From Rostratula benghalensis (lineage: Eukaryota > Chordata > Aves > Charadriiformes > Rostratulidae): 64,000 nt of DNA. The stretch spans positions 1,569,907-1,633,906 of the forward strand of contig VXAI01000115.1 in assembly GCA_013399305.1 (NCBI GenBank), written 5' to 3'. Shown here one piece after another: positions 12,051 to 22,952 of the stretch (positions within the stretch are counted from its first letter, which is position 1; each line of letters starts with the position of its first letter). Position numbers and translations under genes: made by a program. The notes under the pieces are model-generated. The model was not told the DNA's origin. It did no database searches and saw nothing but the letters and a program-made list of their open reading frames with translations.

Positions 12051-14639
12051 ATTTATCTTTTTTTTTTTTCTTTTTTAAAAGGGCCTATATGCCTCCTGGG
12101 GATAGTGGGACCAGAGATGAGCAAGCCCTGGCTGACAGCTGAGCCGGCACAAGGACCGTGCCTGCTTTTTTTTTTTTTTTTTTTGGCTTTCGAGTGAGTC
12201 TGTAGGAGAAAAAGAAGTAGGAGGGTTCCACCTGCCGGACAAACAATTAAGCCAGTTCCTTCTGAAAAAGAGATGGAGAAGGTTGCCACCTGTGATTTTA
12301 TGTTTTCACCCGTTAGAGGCAGAGGGAGACCGGCAGCACAAGTTTAAGTGCTTTGTTCTCTGTACTCAGACAGTAAGTTGGGTATAGACTGCTGTAATGT
12401 CTTCTCTTTGCAATGATTTTCTCTTGGGGTTAGTAGATTAGTGTCAGAGGTTTCCAGATGTCCTAATCAGCTACAGACCTAACAGCAATTAGCTCAGATC
12501 TATTTACATGCAAAGAACCCCACCCTACCCTGTCTATTCTACTGCTGGTTGCTGAAATAAGTAGTAAAACTCTTCATGAGTCCTCTCCCTCGTGACTAAT
12601 AGGTCCTGAGAGTTGCAAGGGGCAATATTCATTACCTAAGAGGAGGTTGTTTTTTTTTTTCTTCTTGTAAGTCAGAGCTAACCCGATGCCCCAGTGTGGA
12701 AACCTGAGACACTGTTTATTATTCCGGAGTCACAAGAAACAGAACCTTGTCACTTTTAGAAACTGAAATTTGAAATACAGAGAATAAATTACTGCTTTTC
12801 TGTCTCTTTGCAAGTTTTATCCAAAATGCCATTACAGCTGGTTGAACTTTTTGAAGATCCCACCTGATCTGACTCATGACCTTGCTGACACAGTTTGGAA
12901 ATCAATGGCCTCTTCATGATTTTATCAAGTTGTGTCCATTGTCTTTAGACATCCTGAAGCAGGTGCTGCCTCATAATGGGGATGTGAGCTGCTTCAAGCC
13001 CTACTACATCACTGGTGAAACCAGTTGCAGGAATTTGTCACCATGCTGGGATTCTCCTAGAAGAAAGAGGAGCTAAGTGTATACACATACAGAACTCCAT
13101 CTCTATATACATTATGTTCACATAATATATGCAACATGTAGTATCGCAGTTAGTAACATTATTTCCACTGATTTTTCACCCAGTTTCTCACCTCCTCTGA
13201 GATACTGAATTAGAGGTAAGGTAGAAGATACTTGAAAAAGGTGGACAGACTGCTAGAAAGTAATTTATTTCCTTTTGCTCCCTAAAATGTCCATTCTCAC
13301 AGCACACCCTGCACCAGAGCAAACCAGTTACAGCAACTAGCAAGCATGTTTCTTAAACATCTTGTGCATATCTAGAATGCACAGAGCAGAGAGCAACAAT
13401 TAAAAAAAAAAAAAAAGAAGATCACTAATGCTGGCAGACAAATCTTCTGCTTCTATAATGTCAGAAGAGTACCGAAACAAAAAAGCAACCGAGATCTGTG
13501 GAATGCAAATCTGCAGAAGTCAAGGAAGCCTGCAGTTATAGTATGTAAACAGTATCTAGTTCTGTGGTGGAACTGATTAGAAGCACCACTTGTCCTCAGA
13601 AGAGCCAGCTAACATATTTTAAAATCAATCTATAGCTGCATAAATGTACAATTGAAAAGGCTCATCAAATCTCCAGGCTTAGATGGATTACAAGAATCCA
13701 TCCATTACAGGCTAAACATGATGGAAAGGTAGCATTAGTCTTCCCTCATCACCCTCTTGGGACTCACTTTCTCACCTGCTATATATTAATCACACATTTG
13801 ATTGGGGAGAGAGATACCAACTTGTGGAACTAGTTAAGCGTTCCCTCTTGATTTAAAATGTATTGTCTTAGAAAAATACTGCACTTTCCCAGGATGTAAA
13901 GATAAAACCAAATGGCCTCTGTGTAGGACTGTTGAAATGCGACTGTTGGGCACGCTCATTAAACAACAGGCAACTTAGTGCATGATGGAAGGACTGCTCC
14001 AAAACAGGAGAAATGGACCTCCAGGCTGGCTTCTTACTTTCCTGCTCCAGCAAGAACATACCTCAAATGCAGTAAGTCAGATTCTGCCTTTGGCTCTGTG
14101 TTTAAGAAAGGAATATGGACCTGGAAATTATAATGATTGTCTTTAGGTAGTGGTGGGAGAAAGGAAATTATATGTAGCATTTACCTGTGTTTAATTGGTG
14201 GAGGATGGAAAATATCTCACATACTGTCAGATATGAAGCTTTAATTTTAAAGCAGCCTGGGCTTTAAACCAGTAGGACTGCGGTTTTAGGGTGCTGCATG
14301 GCCATACCAACCTGCTGTCTGCATTTCAAAGGCAAGACATACATGACTCACCTAATGTGAATTACTATTTCTGACATGCTGTTGCATCAGAAGATCGTGT
14401 CTGGAGGATGAAAATAATTGCACTGGCTGCTGGTCTCTGTACTGCTACTTTCTATAATACAAAATTAATTGAGATGCAGCTGACAGAGAGACCTGAATCC
14501 AAACATTCTCCAAGATACTCTTCAAAGTGCAATAACCATATCCCATTTACTAGTCAGATTGAATACAGGACTGACACCAGCTGCCTAGATGCTGTCATCA
14601 GCATTTATTAATTCATTCATCTTGCTTACGTTTTGTTAG
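12051..14639. other. Unique sequence with homopolymer runs
   Basis: Contains a T19 run (12166-12184) and an A15 run (13402-13416). The part at 12185-12330, between the T run and the AT-rich sequence, is slightly CpG-richer than average. No exon, transposon or RNA gene is recognised. Confidence 0.55.
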
Positions 14640-14705
14640 CAGAACGAACGGTGGAGCGATTTTTCTTTTTCAAACACCTAGAGTCTTGCAATCACCGGGA
14701 AAGGC

Positions 14706-14712
14706 TGAGTCA
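14706..14712. promoter_or_regulatory. AP-1 (TRE) motif TGAGTCA
   Basis: Perfect 7-mer at the upstream edge of the CpG island. A single short motif is expected often by chance, so only its position gives it weight. Confidence 0.4.
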
Positions 14713-14791
14713 CTCCTACCGCTGGGAACTGGGAAGAGAAGAGAACTACGGAGCAAAACCTACTCGCGCAAATTCGTGCGGGTCTCGTTTC

Positions 14792-14796
14792 ATTGG
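14792..14796 (-). promoter_or_regulatory. Inverted CCAAT box (NF-Y type)
   Basis: TCATTGGCG on the + strand gives CGCCAATGA on the minus strand, a good NF-Y core context, inside the CpG island. It supports promoter character but does not fix direction, because NF-Y works in both orientations. Confidence 0.4.
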
Positions 14797-14838
14797 CGGA
14801 AGAGCACGGCAGGCTGGGTAAGGAGAATCAAAAAAGGC

Positions 14839-14856
14839 GGGGGGGGNGGGGGGGGG
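14839..14856. repeat. G-run with an unresolved base
   Basis: Eight G, one N (14847), nine G, followed by an AAAG-rich stretch. The undetermined base shows that sequencing or consensus calling failed on the homopolymer. The run lies inside the CpG island and could form a G-quadruplex. Its true length is uncertain. Confidence 0.9.
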
Positions 14857-14992
14857 AAAGAAAGAAAGAAAAGAAAACCAGCTGTGGCCCGTGGATTAAT
14901 TCCTGCAGCTGCAGCAGGCGGGGGACAGGAGGTGACAAGCGACTGCCCGTCCCCGTCCCCGCCGCCCCCGCGCGCTGACCGGCGCCGCCTCT

Positions 14993-15006
14993 CCGCTAGG
15001 GGGCGC
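14993..15006 (+). promoter_or_regulatory. CTCF-type core motif
   Basis: CCGCTAGGGGGCGC matches the CTCF core CCASYAGRKGGCRS at 13 of 14 positions; the third base is G instead of A. It lies on the + strand within the densest part of the CpG island. A motif this close to consensus is rarely seen by chance. Occupancy is not shown. Confidence 0.65.
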
Positions 15007-15200
15007 CAGAGGAGCGGCGCTGCGGCTGGAGCGAAGTTTTGATTTTAACTGGTTTTAGCCCCTAAAAAGGGTTTCCTCTGCGGGGAGGAGTCACCGGGGG
15101 CACCGGCCTTGGAAAGCCTCGCCTTCCCTTTAGCAAGGGCCTGTTACAGAACTGTGGCTCCTTCCAGGAGGAGACCCAGCGGTGGCTCGTTCCGCGTAGA

Positions 15201-16014
15201 ATCCCTTCCTACGTTTAGGAGTCAAAATATAGAAAATGCAGTGCCGCTGTGTATGGTATATCAATCCGTGTGGGTCAGCTGGCAATGTGCCAGGCGCTGG
15301 GATACTTTCTCCCTTATTCTGGCTAGGGAATGAATGACTGGGCATTTGTACGGCATTTTGTGAAAAGAGAAAGTTTTTCTTCAGGCCAGGCAGGGAGCTG
15401 GCATCTGCAGTTCACTTTTCCTTGTGTGGATTTTCTTTTTTTTTTTTTTTTTTTTTTTTCCAATGTCATCAATCTACACCACCCTTTACAAGAACGAAAG
15501 GCAACCTGAGAACAGCAGAGTAGCTACCTTAAATCAAAATAAATCCACAATGACAGATGAAGCTCATATCACAAACCCCACTTGTTCCAGCCCCAGGGTA
15601 ACAATCCTCCCTTGAGACTGCCCTGTCCAAAGGGGCCCAGGCTAAGAAGGGCACATGGATTGATGGAGAAGGATCCTGGTTTCTGAATAACACCCCTGTT
15701 CAGGGATTGAAACTGTGGAGGTGTCCAGCACAGATGGCTGAGACAAGTGTTGGTATGGAAAAATCTGTCTTACCATCCCCAGCCATAGAGAAAACACTGA
15801 GCTGGGGAGTCCAGGGTGAAGGAGCAACAGTTTTGGGATGGTACCTGTGGAAAAGCGGTTGGAAAGGAATGAAGGAAAAATTAAGATGGAGAAGGGCAAA
15901 ATGAAAGTGTACATAATGCTCTTTGGGGAAGGGTAGAAAGTAGGCAATAGGACTGACCTACAAGGGAAATGAGCAATGAAGTATATCATTGCAGCCAGGA
16001 GCAGCAAAATACTC
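15201..16014. other. Unique sequence downstream of the CpG island
   Basis: Contains a T24 run (15436-15459). A 121-codon minus-strand frame at 15642-16007 is hydrophobic but resembles no known protein. If the CpG island drives + transcription this would be the first intron; I see nothing that proves it. Confidence 0.5.
15436..15459. repeat. T24 homopolymer
   Basis: Uninterrupted run of 24 T, preceded by TTTTC. The length is probably unreliable in the assembly. Confidence 0.95.
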
Positions 16015-16015
16015 C

Positions 16016-16145
16016 TTTTTTTCTTTTTTCTTTTTTTTTTCTTTTTTTCTTTTTTTCTTTTTTCTTTTTTTCTTTTTTCTTTTTTTCTTTTTTCTTTTTT
16101 TCTTTTTTCTCTTTTCTTTTTTCTTTCTTTTTTCTTTTTTCTTTC
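16016..16145. repeat. T-rich microsatellite with a 15-bp higher-order unit
   Basis: Tracts of T separated by single C. From about 16048 to 16110, T7C and T6C units alternate regularly, giving a 15-bp period, before the array decays into TTTCTTTC. It produces false Phe/Ser-rich and Lys/Arg-rich reading frames. Confidence 0.95.
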
Positions 16146-17670
16146 TCATTACAGAACTATCAGTATTTCATTCCATTTTGAAATGGAAAGCCATTCCTTA
16201 TTCATTAAAAATGTACATTCCATAAAATATGGATCAGCAGCAGGCGCCTCTGGTGAACAGTGAGTTACAGTCCTCCCAATTTGAACTAAATTATTTGTGT
16301 TGGTTTTACAATCTGGAATGCAAAGTCCTGTGCTCCAGTGCTCTTTCCAATGATTTTAAGCAATTTTATTATAATACTTGCAGCTTTTTAATGTCTGAAC
16401 AAAGCAATACATTCAGGAGTTATGAGAGGAAAAAGGGAAAAGAGACCAGAAAAGCACCACTTATAATGGAAAATAATAATTAAAAAGAAGTTATAAAGCA
16501 CTCCTGTGTAGGGCAGAGGAAAGCAGGATTGGGTAATGGAACCTCAGCATGTAATTCTCTTCAAATTTTTAAGTGCTTCATATTGAATCATTTGACTCAA
16601 ATCTGAACCTACAGCTGTAATTACAGGTCAGCTCTGGAACATGAAGGGCTTTGTTGCCTTGCAGAGATACAGACAGTTTTGCCTAAGGATCCTCCTTTCA
16701 AACCCAGTCTGAGTTCAGCACAGCCTTGTATTGAAACTCAACTAATCTTACATGACACATATCATTACCTGTAGCCATGGAAGAACATCAGAAGATCATG
16801 AAGAAATGGTATGTTTTGTCACTACACAATCATGCCCAGTCTTGCCCTAATCTCAGATTTGATTTTACAATGCTTTCCCTATAAATTTCCTCAAAACCAA
16901 AACTAATGAAGCTCTTGAGCTGTCCTGAATTGAAAGGAGCTATTACCTCTGAATCTTAAATTATAATCAAGAACATGTACATTTTTAATCTTTCTAAATA
17001 GTTTTGTTATACAGGATTATGTAAAATCTGTTTCTTCATTGTAGATGTTCTGGGAAAAAAAGTCTCTCTTCTCCTATTTACCTAAAATGTGTAGGTTTTC
17101 CTTTCTTTTTCCTGCAAAAATTTAAAACAGGTTGAAGAGAACTCCTTCTCTTCTGATTAATGAAGGCATAAGCTTGAAATTCATCTGAAGATTAAGGGCA
17201 CTGTCTTCTCTGTGGAGTCACACTAAATTGAGTGTTATTTATAATTTATAGGAATGCTGAGTAGGAGGAGACTCCTGCAATATATAAGCTTTCATCCATT
17301 AATCTAATGAATATAATTATTCCCTAAATCTTATACATAATTCTTGGCATGTTGAAAGAGTAGTCTGTTCACATTTTTCAGAGTATTAATACTAAACCTC
17401 CTTAAACTTCTCTCAACTTACTTTATTTGAGAAGTACTGAAAATTACCTCACTCTTCTGGGTACCACATTACTACACACTTTGTAGGTTACTACCATGCA
17501 GATTCATAAATATTGTAGTACAAAATATACATTATATAGAATTATTCACCAACCAGATGTAAATACATTTGCTCCTAAGGCCTGAGCTGTGTCCTGCTGA
17601 GCACCCCTTCTCTAGCTGAAAATTGATGAAATGTCTTTGAACTTCAGAGCTGGTCACTGGTGTCTGATGC
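16146..17670. other. Unique AT-rich sequence, no gene seen
   Basis: No recognised exon, transposon or RNA gene. Composition is uniform and AT-rich. Confidence 0.55.
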
Positions 17671-17727
17671 AGCTCCCACTGAAGTCAGTGTGGGTGTCTC
17701 TACTGATTTCAGGGAGAGCTGGTTTTG
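17671..17727 (+). repeat. Ancient amniote interspersed repeat fragment
   Basis: AGCTCCCACTGAAGTCAGTG followed by TACTGATTTCAGGGAGAGC matches a motif (CCACTGAAGTCAATGGGAG and its near-palindrome) that I recall as frequent in bird, crocodile and turtle genomes. The family name is uncertain; it may belong to an old CR1/L3-type LINE or a palindromic element. It is weakly preserved. Confidence 0.5.
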
Positions 17728-20508
17728 CTCTTTAAAGTACAAACTGCATCGACTACTGAAGGAGAGCACCCACTGAGCACCTGTCAGAGCTACCCCTGGG
17801 CAATGACACCAGGACCAGAACCACTGCTGTTCCACCACCTTGATTTGACTTTGATGTGTATTTTTTTCATATTGTGATATGAGGATGTCATACATCCTGA
17901 AGAGACAGATTCTCAGCTGGTGGAAGTCAGCATAACTGTGGTTTCTATTAACAAACCTGGGTCTGAAATTCAGGACCAAAAGCTGCCTATTTTAATAAAC
18001 ACAATATAATTTAAAACCTTTGGCAGATCCCTGAGGATATTAAGGACAGCAAAACTTCTATGAGATTCTTCCCTTTGAATGTCACAGATATGTGAGAACA
18101 AACCTGTTTCATAACTTCCTTGTGAATTGTTAAGCCAATGATTACTATGTGTTCTCCAGCACACAGTTAAAAAATTGTCTTCTAGTATTTGAGCCATTGA
18201 CTCTGTGATCAAGTTTTGTAGACATAATACTCTTAGTATAAACCACCTTTTATAAATAATGTACTTTCAATAGGCAAAATTGCTACTCTGTCAACAAGAC
18301 TAATTATTGTTTAAACTTTGTTCCATTCACAGGAACCTCTAAGTTCCCTCTCAGAATAACACCTTTAACGTAGTATTCCCAATTTTTACTGTGCAGACTT
18401 CTGTTGCTGTATCTTTGAAATGTCCCTCATTTACATATTTAATCTCCTTTTCAAGGTTTTAACATTTGGCTGTGTATACATTCACAGCTGTGACAAATTT
18501 CACCTTTAAATCTTAGAGTTTTTTTCCCCACCAACACTTCACAGAAATCTATATGGTTGTCCTTAATTTGAAGGAGTGCCAAAGCAGCTTATGAAATCCA
18601 GATATTTACCCACATTTCTGCAATCTACAGCAGACACTGGGGTGATTACCTCTGGGACCAGGAGGATGCACAGAGACAGACATTTTACTGGCACACTGAA
18701 ATGTACAGGAGGTGACATGGTTTTCTACTTTGGAAGGTGGCAAAGGGAACTTTCTACCATTTTTCCTACTTTTCCCACCAGGGAAGATGAGCCTCTGCAT
18801 GTGCAAGAATCACATGCTGAATATGGAGTTTGGAAACAGCAGAGCTTGTGAATACCTTCCTTACAGTGACTGAGAAAGTGTGTAATTGGTACATGACAGT
18901 GACAGAAAATACTCATTACTCCTCCTAAGCATTTATGAGAGGTAACAAGCCCAGTAAGAATGGCCACAGGCTTTTTGCTAACTCTGCCTTATGCTGCCAG
19001 GCCCCTCTCCTGTCCCGATAAACTTGTTGTAAGCTCACTGTTGGAGTTTGCTGCCTGAACCAGAGTTTGCCACCAGGTAGCATACCTAGGTCTGACACGT
19101 GGTGTAAGTGAGGGATAAGAGCAGAGAACTTGAAAATTGGGACATAGATTGCAAATGGAGGCTGCACACCTCTGAACAATTCTGTGATGGACAATTACTG
19201 GCTGTTGGAGAGGAGTAGCCTTGAGAGCTGAGAAAAAAAAATTGCTGTATATGAAAATACATAAGTAGGTAACAAAGAGAAGCAACGGCAAAGCATGGAA
19301 ACAGCCCAGCTGATCAGCTGGGTGCCATCCCTGCTGCAGCCTGGGAAAATAACACCCTCCAGTATCACACAGTACTTTGCCTGGAGTGGCGGCCAAAGGC
19401 TTTGAACTCCCCAAAAATGAAAACATCTTGTGAAAGCTCCAGGTGCCGAATCTGGGGAGAAGAGTGGGATCACTGCCTCCTCACCCTGTGTGTCACTGAA
19501 CTCGGCAGGAACCGTAGGCTGCAGAGCAAACAGGTGGAGATGTTTGTAGCTTGGCCCAAATTACATATGAAGGATTAACATAAAATAATTACAGATCCAG
19601 AGGTAGGCTTAGGATTTTGCTCCTAAACACTGCTGCTTAAGCACTTACATGCGACCAACTGGTAGGTGGATGACAATGTATTCAAATCAAATTTCCTATT
19701 TATAATACCTATGTAATTCTCCTGTCAAGTTTTTAATGGTAGAAAATTGAAACTGAGGCATGAGCAAAGAGGAAAAAAAAAGAATTTTATGACTGAAAAG
19801 TGATTGGATTAAAAAAAAAAGAGATGAAAGAACAGCTGTGATCAAAAGATCTAAAATTCTTTGACAGATAACTGAATCCAGTATGCACAACTATTCTATG
19901 TATGTGAACTGTATTAACCACTCTCCCCCAAGTTATAAACAGTTGCTAGAATGGATGTGAATGTTCTGTGGAGAAATTAACTGCAAGGCTGGGCACCCAA
20001 GGCACATAAAGCAGATCCAGGCTAAATTGTCTAAAAGCAGATGGTGGACAGTCAGGTCCCAGCACATCCTTCCCATAGACTTGGCCCAAGACTTCACACC
20101 TTTCATTGCTTGTTATGGAGGGAAAGGGGAAGGAAATCTGGCTGGTATGTTTTGGGGAGAGGGATTTCCTTAACATTTGAACAGAGAAGCTGTGCCCTTT
20201 GCTTCAGGGCCTGCCTAGTATAAATCCTAAGGGAGAGCTAGACTCATTCAGCTACATACACAGTTACACACTCAACTTTATGGGGCTATGGTTTCAATCT
20301 ACTTGTCTAAAAAGATGGGAACACAGAGGATCCCAGTCCATACCATGGTTCAGATTCTCGACCCATTTCCTGGGCATTCCTCACCTGCCTCCTGGTTTTG
20401 GTGAATAATTTTACCAAATTTTTGATTTGTCTCAGTGCCAACACATGCACATCACTGACATCCTCCAGTAATTGAACCATACCTGTCTTTGTACAGTAAA
20501 GCATCAGA
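17728..20508. other. Unique sequence, no gene seen
   Basis: Three overlapping minus-strand frames at 18925-19473 (up to 145 codons) have no recognised domain and lack a clear exon structure. The region is otherwise ordinary unique sequence with short A runs near 19770-19820. Confidence 0.5.
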
Positions 20509-20766
20509 AATCATAGAATCATAGAATCGTTCAGGATGGAAGAGACCCTTGGAATCATCCAGTCCAACCATCAGCCCTACTCTACAAATTCCTCTCCTAC
20601 ACCATATCCCCCAACACCACATCTAAACGACTCTTTAACACATTCAGGGATGGGGACTCAACCACCTCCCTGGGCAGCCTATTCCAGAGTCTGACTGCCC
20701 TTTCTGCGAAAAATTCTTTCCTAATATTCAGCCTAAACCTACCCTGTTGCAGCCTGAGGACTATTG
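20509..20766 (-). mobile_element. CR1 LINE, 5'-truncated 3' end
   Basis: Read on the minus strand, the C-terminus of the CR1 reverse-transcriptase ORF is well preserved ([32 protein letters not shown]), followed by a 3' UTR with the TTGGACTGGATGATTCC block and a tail of ATTCTATG octamers at 20509-20526. The break with unique sequence is near 20766. The open frame through the element (66 codons) starts in flanking DNA and is not a gene. Confidence 0.96.
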
Positions 20767-22584
20767 ATATAAGAAAGACAATAATAATTTGCTCCAACTC
20801 TGAAACCTGGAATGAGCATCTGCAACAGCAGATACCCTGACAGTGTGACTATCTGAAGAAGTGAAGATGTTCGGAAAAACAAAAAGCTGCTCTAGGAAAA
20901 ATGCACAGCAGCATCTTTAGCAAATAAGCCTGTGCTGAAGTCAGTGGGAGAAACAGGAGAGCAGTACCTCTGGAAAAAAATATATAAATTGCTCCATATG
21001 TTTTGAATTGGAGGCCAGTACGTAAAAGAGTGGAATGTGAATCTTCCTAATGTTTAAAGAATACAGAAAGAGTGGTGCTTACTAATTATCTTTTAAATTG
21101 GCTAATATATCACCTGATGAGTATGTGCCTCTGCTGGGCCATCTGGGAGTTCAGTAGCTGCATGAGGCATTAGGTTACATTACAAAACACATAGGAATCC
21201 ATTATGTGGGGCAATTCTCTTTCAGCCATCAAGCTATTCCCCCTACTTGGAGCCAATGAGTTTACTTTCCCATGAAACCTACTCTGTATTCACTCCCTAA
21301 AATAGGTACTAATTAGCTAAAGATAACAGTCAAATAAACCACTGTAATTGGGAAACAGAAATTGGCAGTTAAACATAAAAGTGTGTATGTAAATATGCTG
21401 ATTAACTTCAGAGTTTGATAAATAATCTGTTTTCTCTGCAGAATGCAGGTATTTCTTCCCAAATCATGAGAACGCTGCTATCATCTCAGTGTCTTAGTTA
21501 TACAAATTAAAAAGAAGTCAAAAATAATTAATTTATGTCTTTTTTGACTACCTAGGAAATATTGTTCTGTCTTTTACCTTGGTAATATACTCCTTTAAGT
21601 ATCTCTAGTGAAAAAAATTAAAAACTCCTTCTCCATATTGGTAGTGAAAAGTAAAAAATTTTCCCTGAGCAAAATAAAAGTGTGAGAAACATTGACATGA
21701 TTTTATTGAAAGTCTCCATTCTTAGTTTCTTGTTTTGAATTTTATACTGTAGATTACGCATTTCAAATCCTGATACACTAGTTCAAAGAGACCTTTGTCA
21801 CATTAAACTGTGAGCTGCAGAATTATTCAAACAAACAACATGAGCAATTTTGTGTCAAAGTCTTCACATCAATATACATATATATATAGATAGATATATA
21901 TTCTTGTGCAATGTCCCAGTTCTGGGATAATTTTCTAATGGAAAACAGTCTATGAGAACATTTTCAACCACCTCTACTCTCCAGTCTTACAAGGTCATTT
22001 GCCGTAAAGCAGCAAGGTCATGGAGTAATTATCCTCTCTAGACACCTTGCTTTTATTAGCATGAGTGTAGTTATTACTGAGATGCTCTTCTCCATTTTGT
22101 GACAGAATTAACGTATGTAAATATGACAGTAGGTTACATCTACTTGGACTGAGCTTAATTTGATGTAGGGCCTGCTTTTTGAGATCCTTGGACATGCATG
22201 AAATTTTAAATAGCACAGCACTGTCACAGCTGAAGAGGTTTGCAGGACTGATGCCATTCACGAAGCTAGTGGGGCTGTATTTTTGTGAAACCAGCATGGG
22301 ATAAGCACGGAGCTTCTAGGTTTCCTGATGGGGAAAAAAGGTTACCTCAGACTGTATTGTTCAAAATATGAATTTTGTTTAACTGTTAATTCTGAAAGGG
22401 GGAATCTAAAGCAGATAGTGAGACAAGTGGTGTAAACTCATCACAGAATAAGTGTTATCTTAAACCATGCCTGTGAACTTAGGGACAGATGACCTTGAAG
22501 GCTAGTTTAAATTGAATGAATGTCTGGTGACCTCACATCTGTTCTGCAATAACCTGGAAGACTAGAGATCTCTTAGGACCTTTG
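20767..22584. other. Unique AT-rich sequence, no gene seen
   Basis: Contains a weak further match to the ancient GAAGTCAGTGGGAG motif at 20938-20951 and a short TATA/GATA-type dinucleotide stretch at about 21878-21900. No gene is recognised. Confidence 0.5.
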
Positions 22585-22952
22585 TGTCCTCTATTTGGGA
22601 TAGACTTTGGCCTGTTGAAGAACTTTGTTGGAAGAGTCCTATAGGATATAGCCCTGGAGAGGATCATCTCCTCAATATCAAGCATGGTCCATCCTGACAT
22701 GAAGAAAGTCAAGTAAAAGTGGCAGGAGGCCTGCTAAATGAACAAGGAGGTCCTAATGGATCTTAGACGTAAAACCAAAGCAGACAAGAGGGACATAAAA
22801 AACAAGAGGGATGTAGAGACACTGTTTGGATGAGGTGGGGGCTGCTCTTGATTACACCAGCTCTGAGCTGGCCATGAGGCCCTGCAGCTTCACTCCCAGT
22901 AGGAAGGGATGTTCCCAGGGTCCATGCACAGGGATGGGGTTTGGAAAGCATA
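22585..22952 (+). mobile_element. CR1 LINE, internal ORF2 fragment (endonuclease end to linker)
   Basis: Degraded coding sequence in + orientation. Pieces of translation (DFGLL.nFVGRVL.DIALER, then DHLLNIKH.PS) and the nucleotide block TGGCAGGAGGCCTGCTAAATGAACAAGGAG fit the C-terminal part of the CR1 endonuclease domain and the linker before the reverse transcriptase. CATGCACAGGGATGGGGTTTGGAAAGC at the right end fits the following linker. Several stops and frameshifts are present. The piece lacks the CR1 3' tail, so it is not a simple 5'-truncated insertion; deletion or later rearrangement removed the rest. Confidence 0.75.

Larger units (their letters stand above)
14640..15200. promoter_or_regulatory. 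CpG island, candidate promoter or first exon
   Basis: The only CpG-rich stretch in the window; 17 CpG dinucleotides fall within 94 bases at 14940-15033. It holds an AP-1 site, an inverted CCAAT box, a CTCF-type motif and, on the + strand, a good splice-donor match (GG|GTAAGG, GT at 14818-14819). A + frame of 118 codons crosses it, but its product is Arg/Ala/Pro/Gly-rich composition-driven sequence with no domain. Bird CpG islands usually mark promoters, so an unannotated transcript, coding or lncRNA, could start here. The direction is undecided; the donor favours +. Confidence 0.6.

Noticed and set aside
14686..15042. 118-codon open frame across the CpG island
   Set aside because: Composition-driven Arg/Ala/Pro/Gly sequence crossing an N in a G-run; no domain and a poor start context.
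15958..16263. Lys/Arg-rich and Phe/Ser-rich open frames
   Set aside because: All of them read through the T-rich microsatellite; no protein content outside it.
18925..19473. Stacked minus-strand frames up to 145 codons
   Set aside because: No recognisable domain, no agreement between frames, no clear splice or promoter context.
20597..20797. 66-codon minus-strand frame as a gene
   Set aside because: It is the CR1 reverse-transcriptase C-terminus joined to flanking DNA; listed as the mobile element instead.
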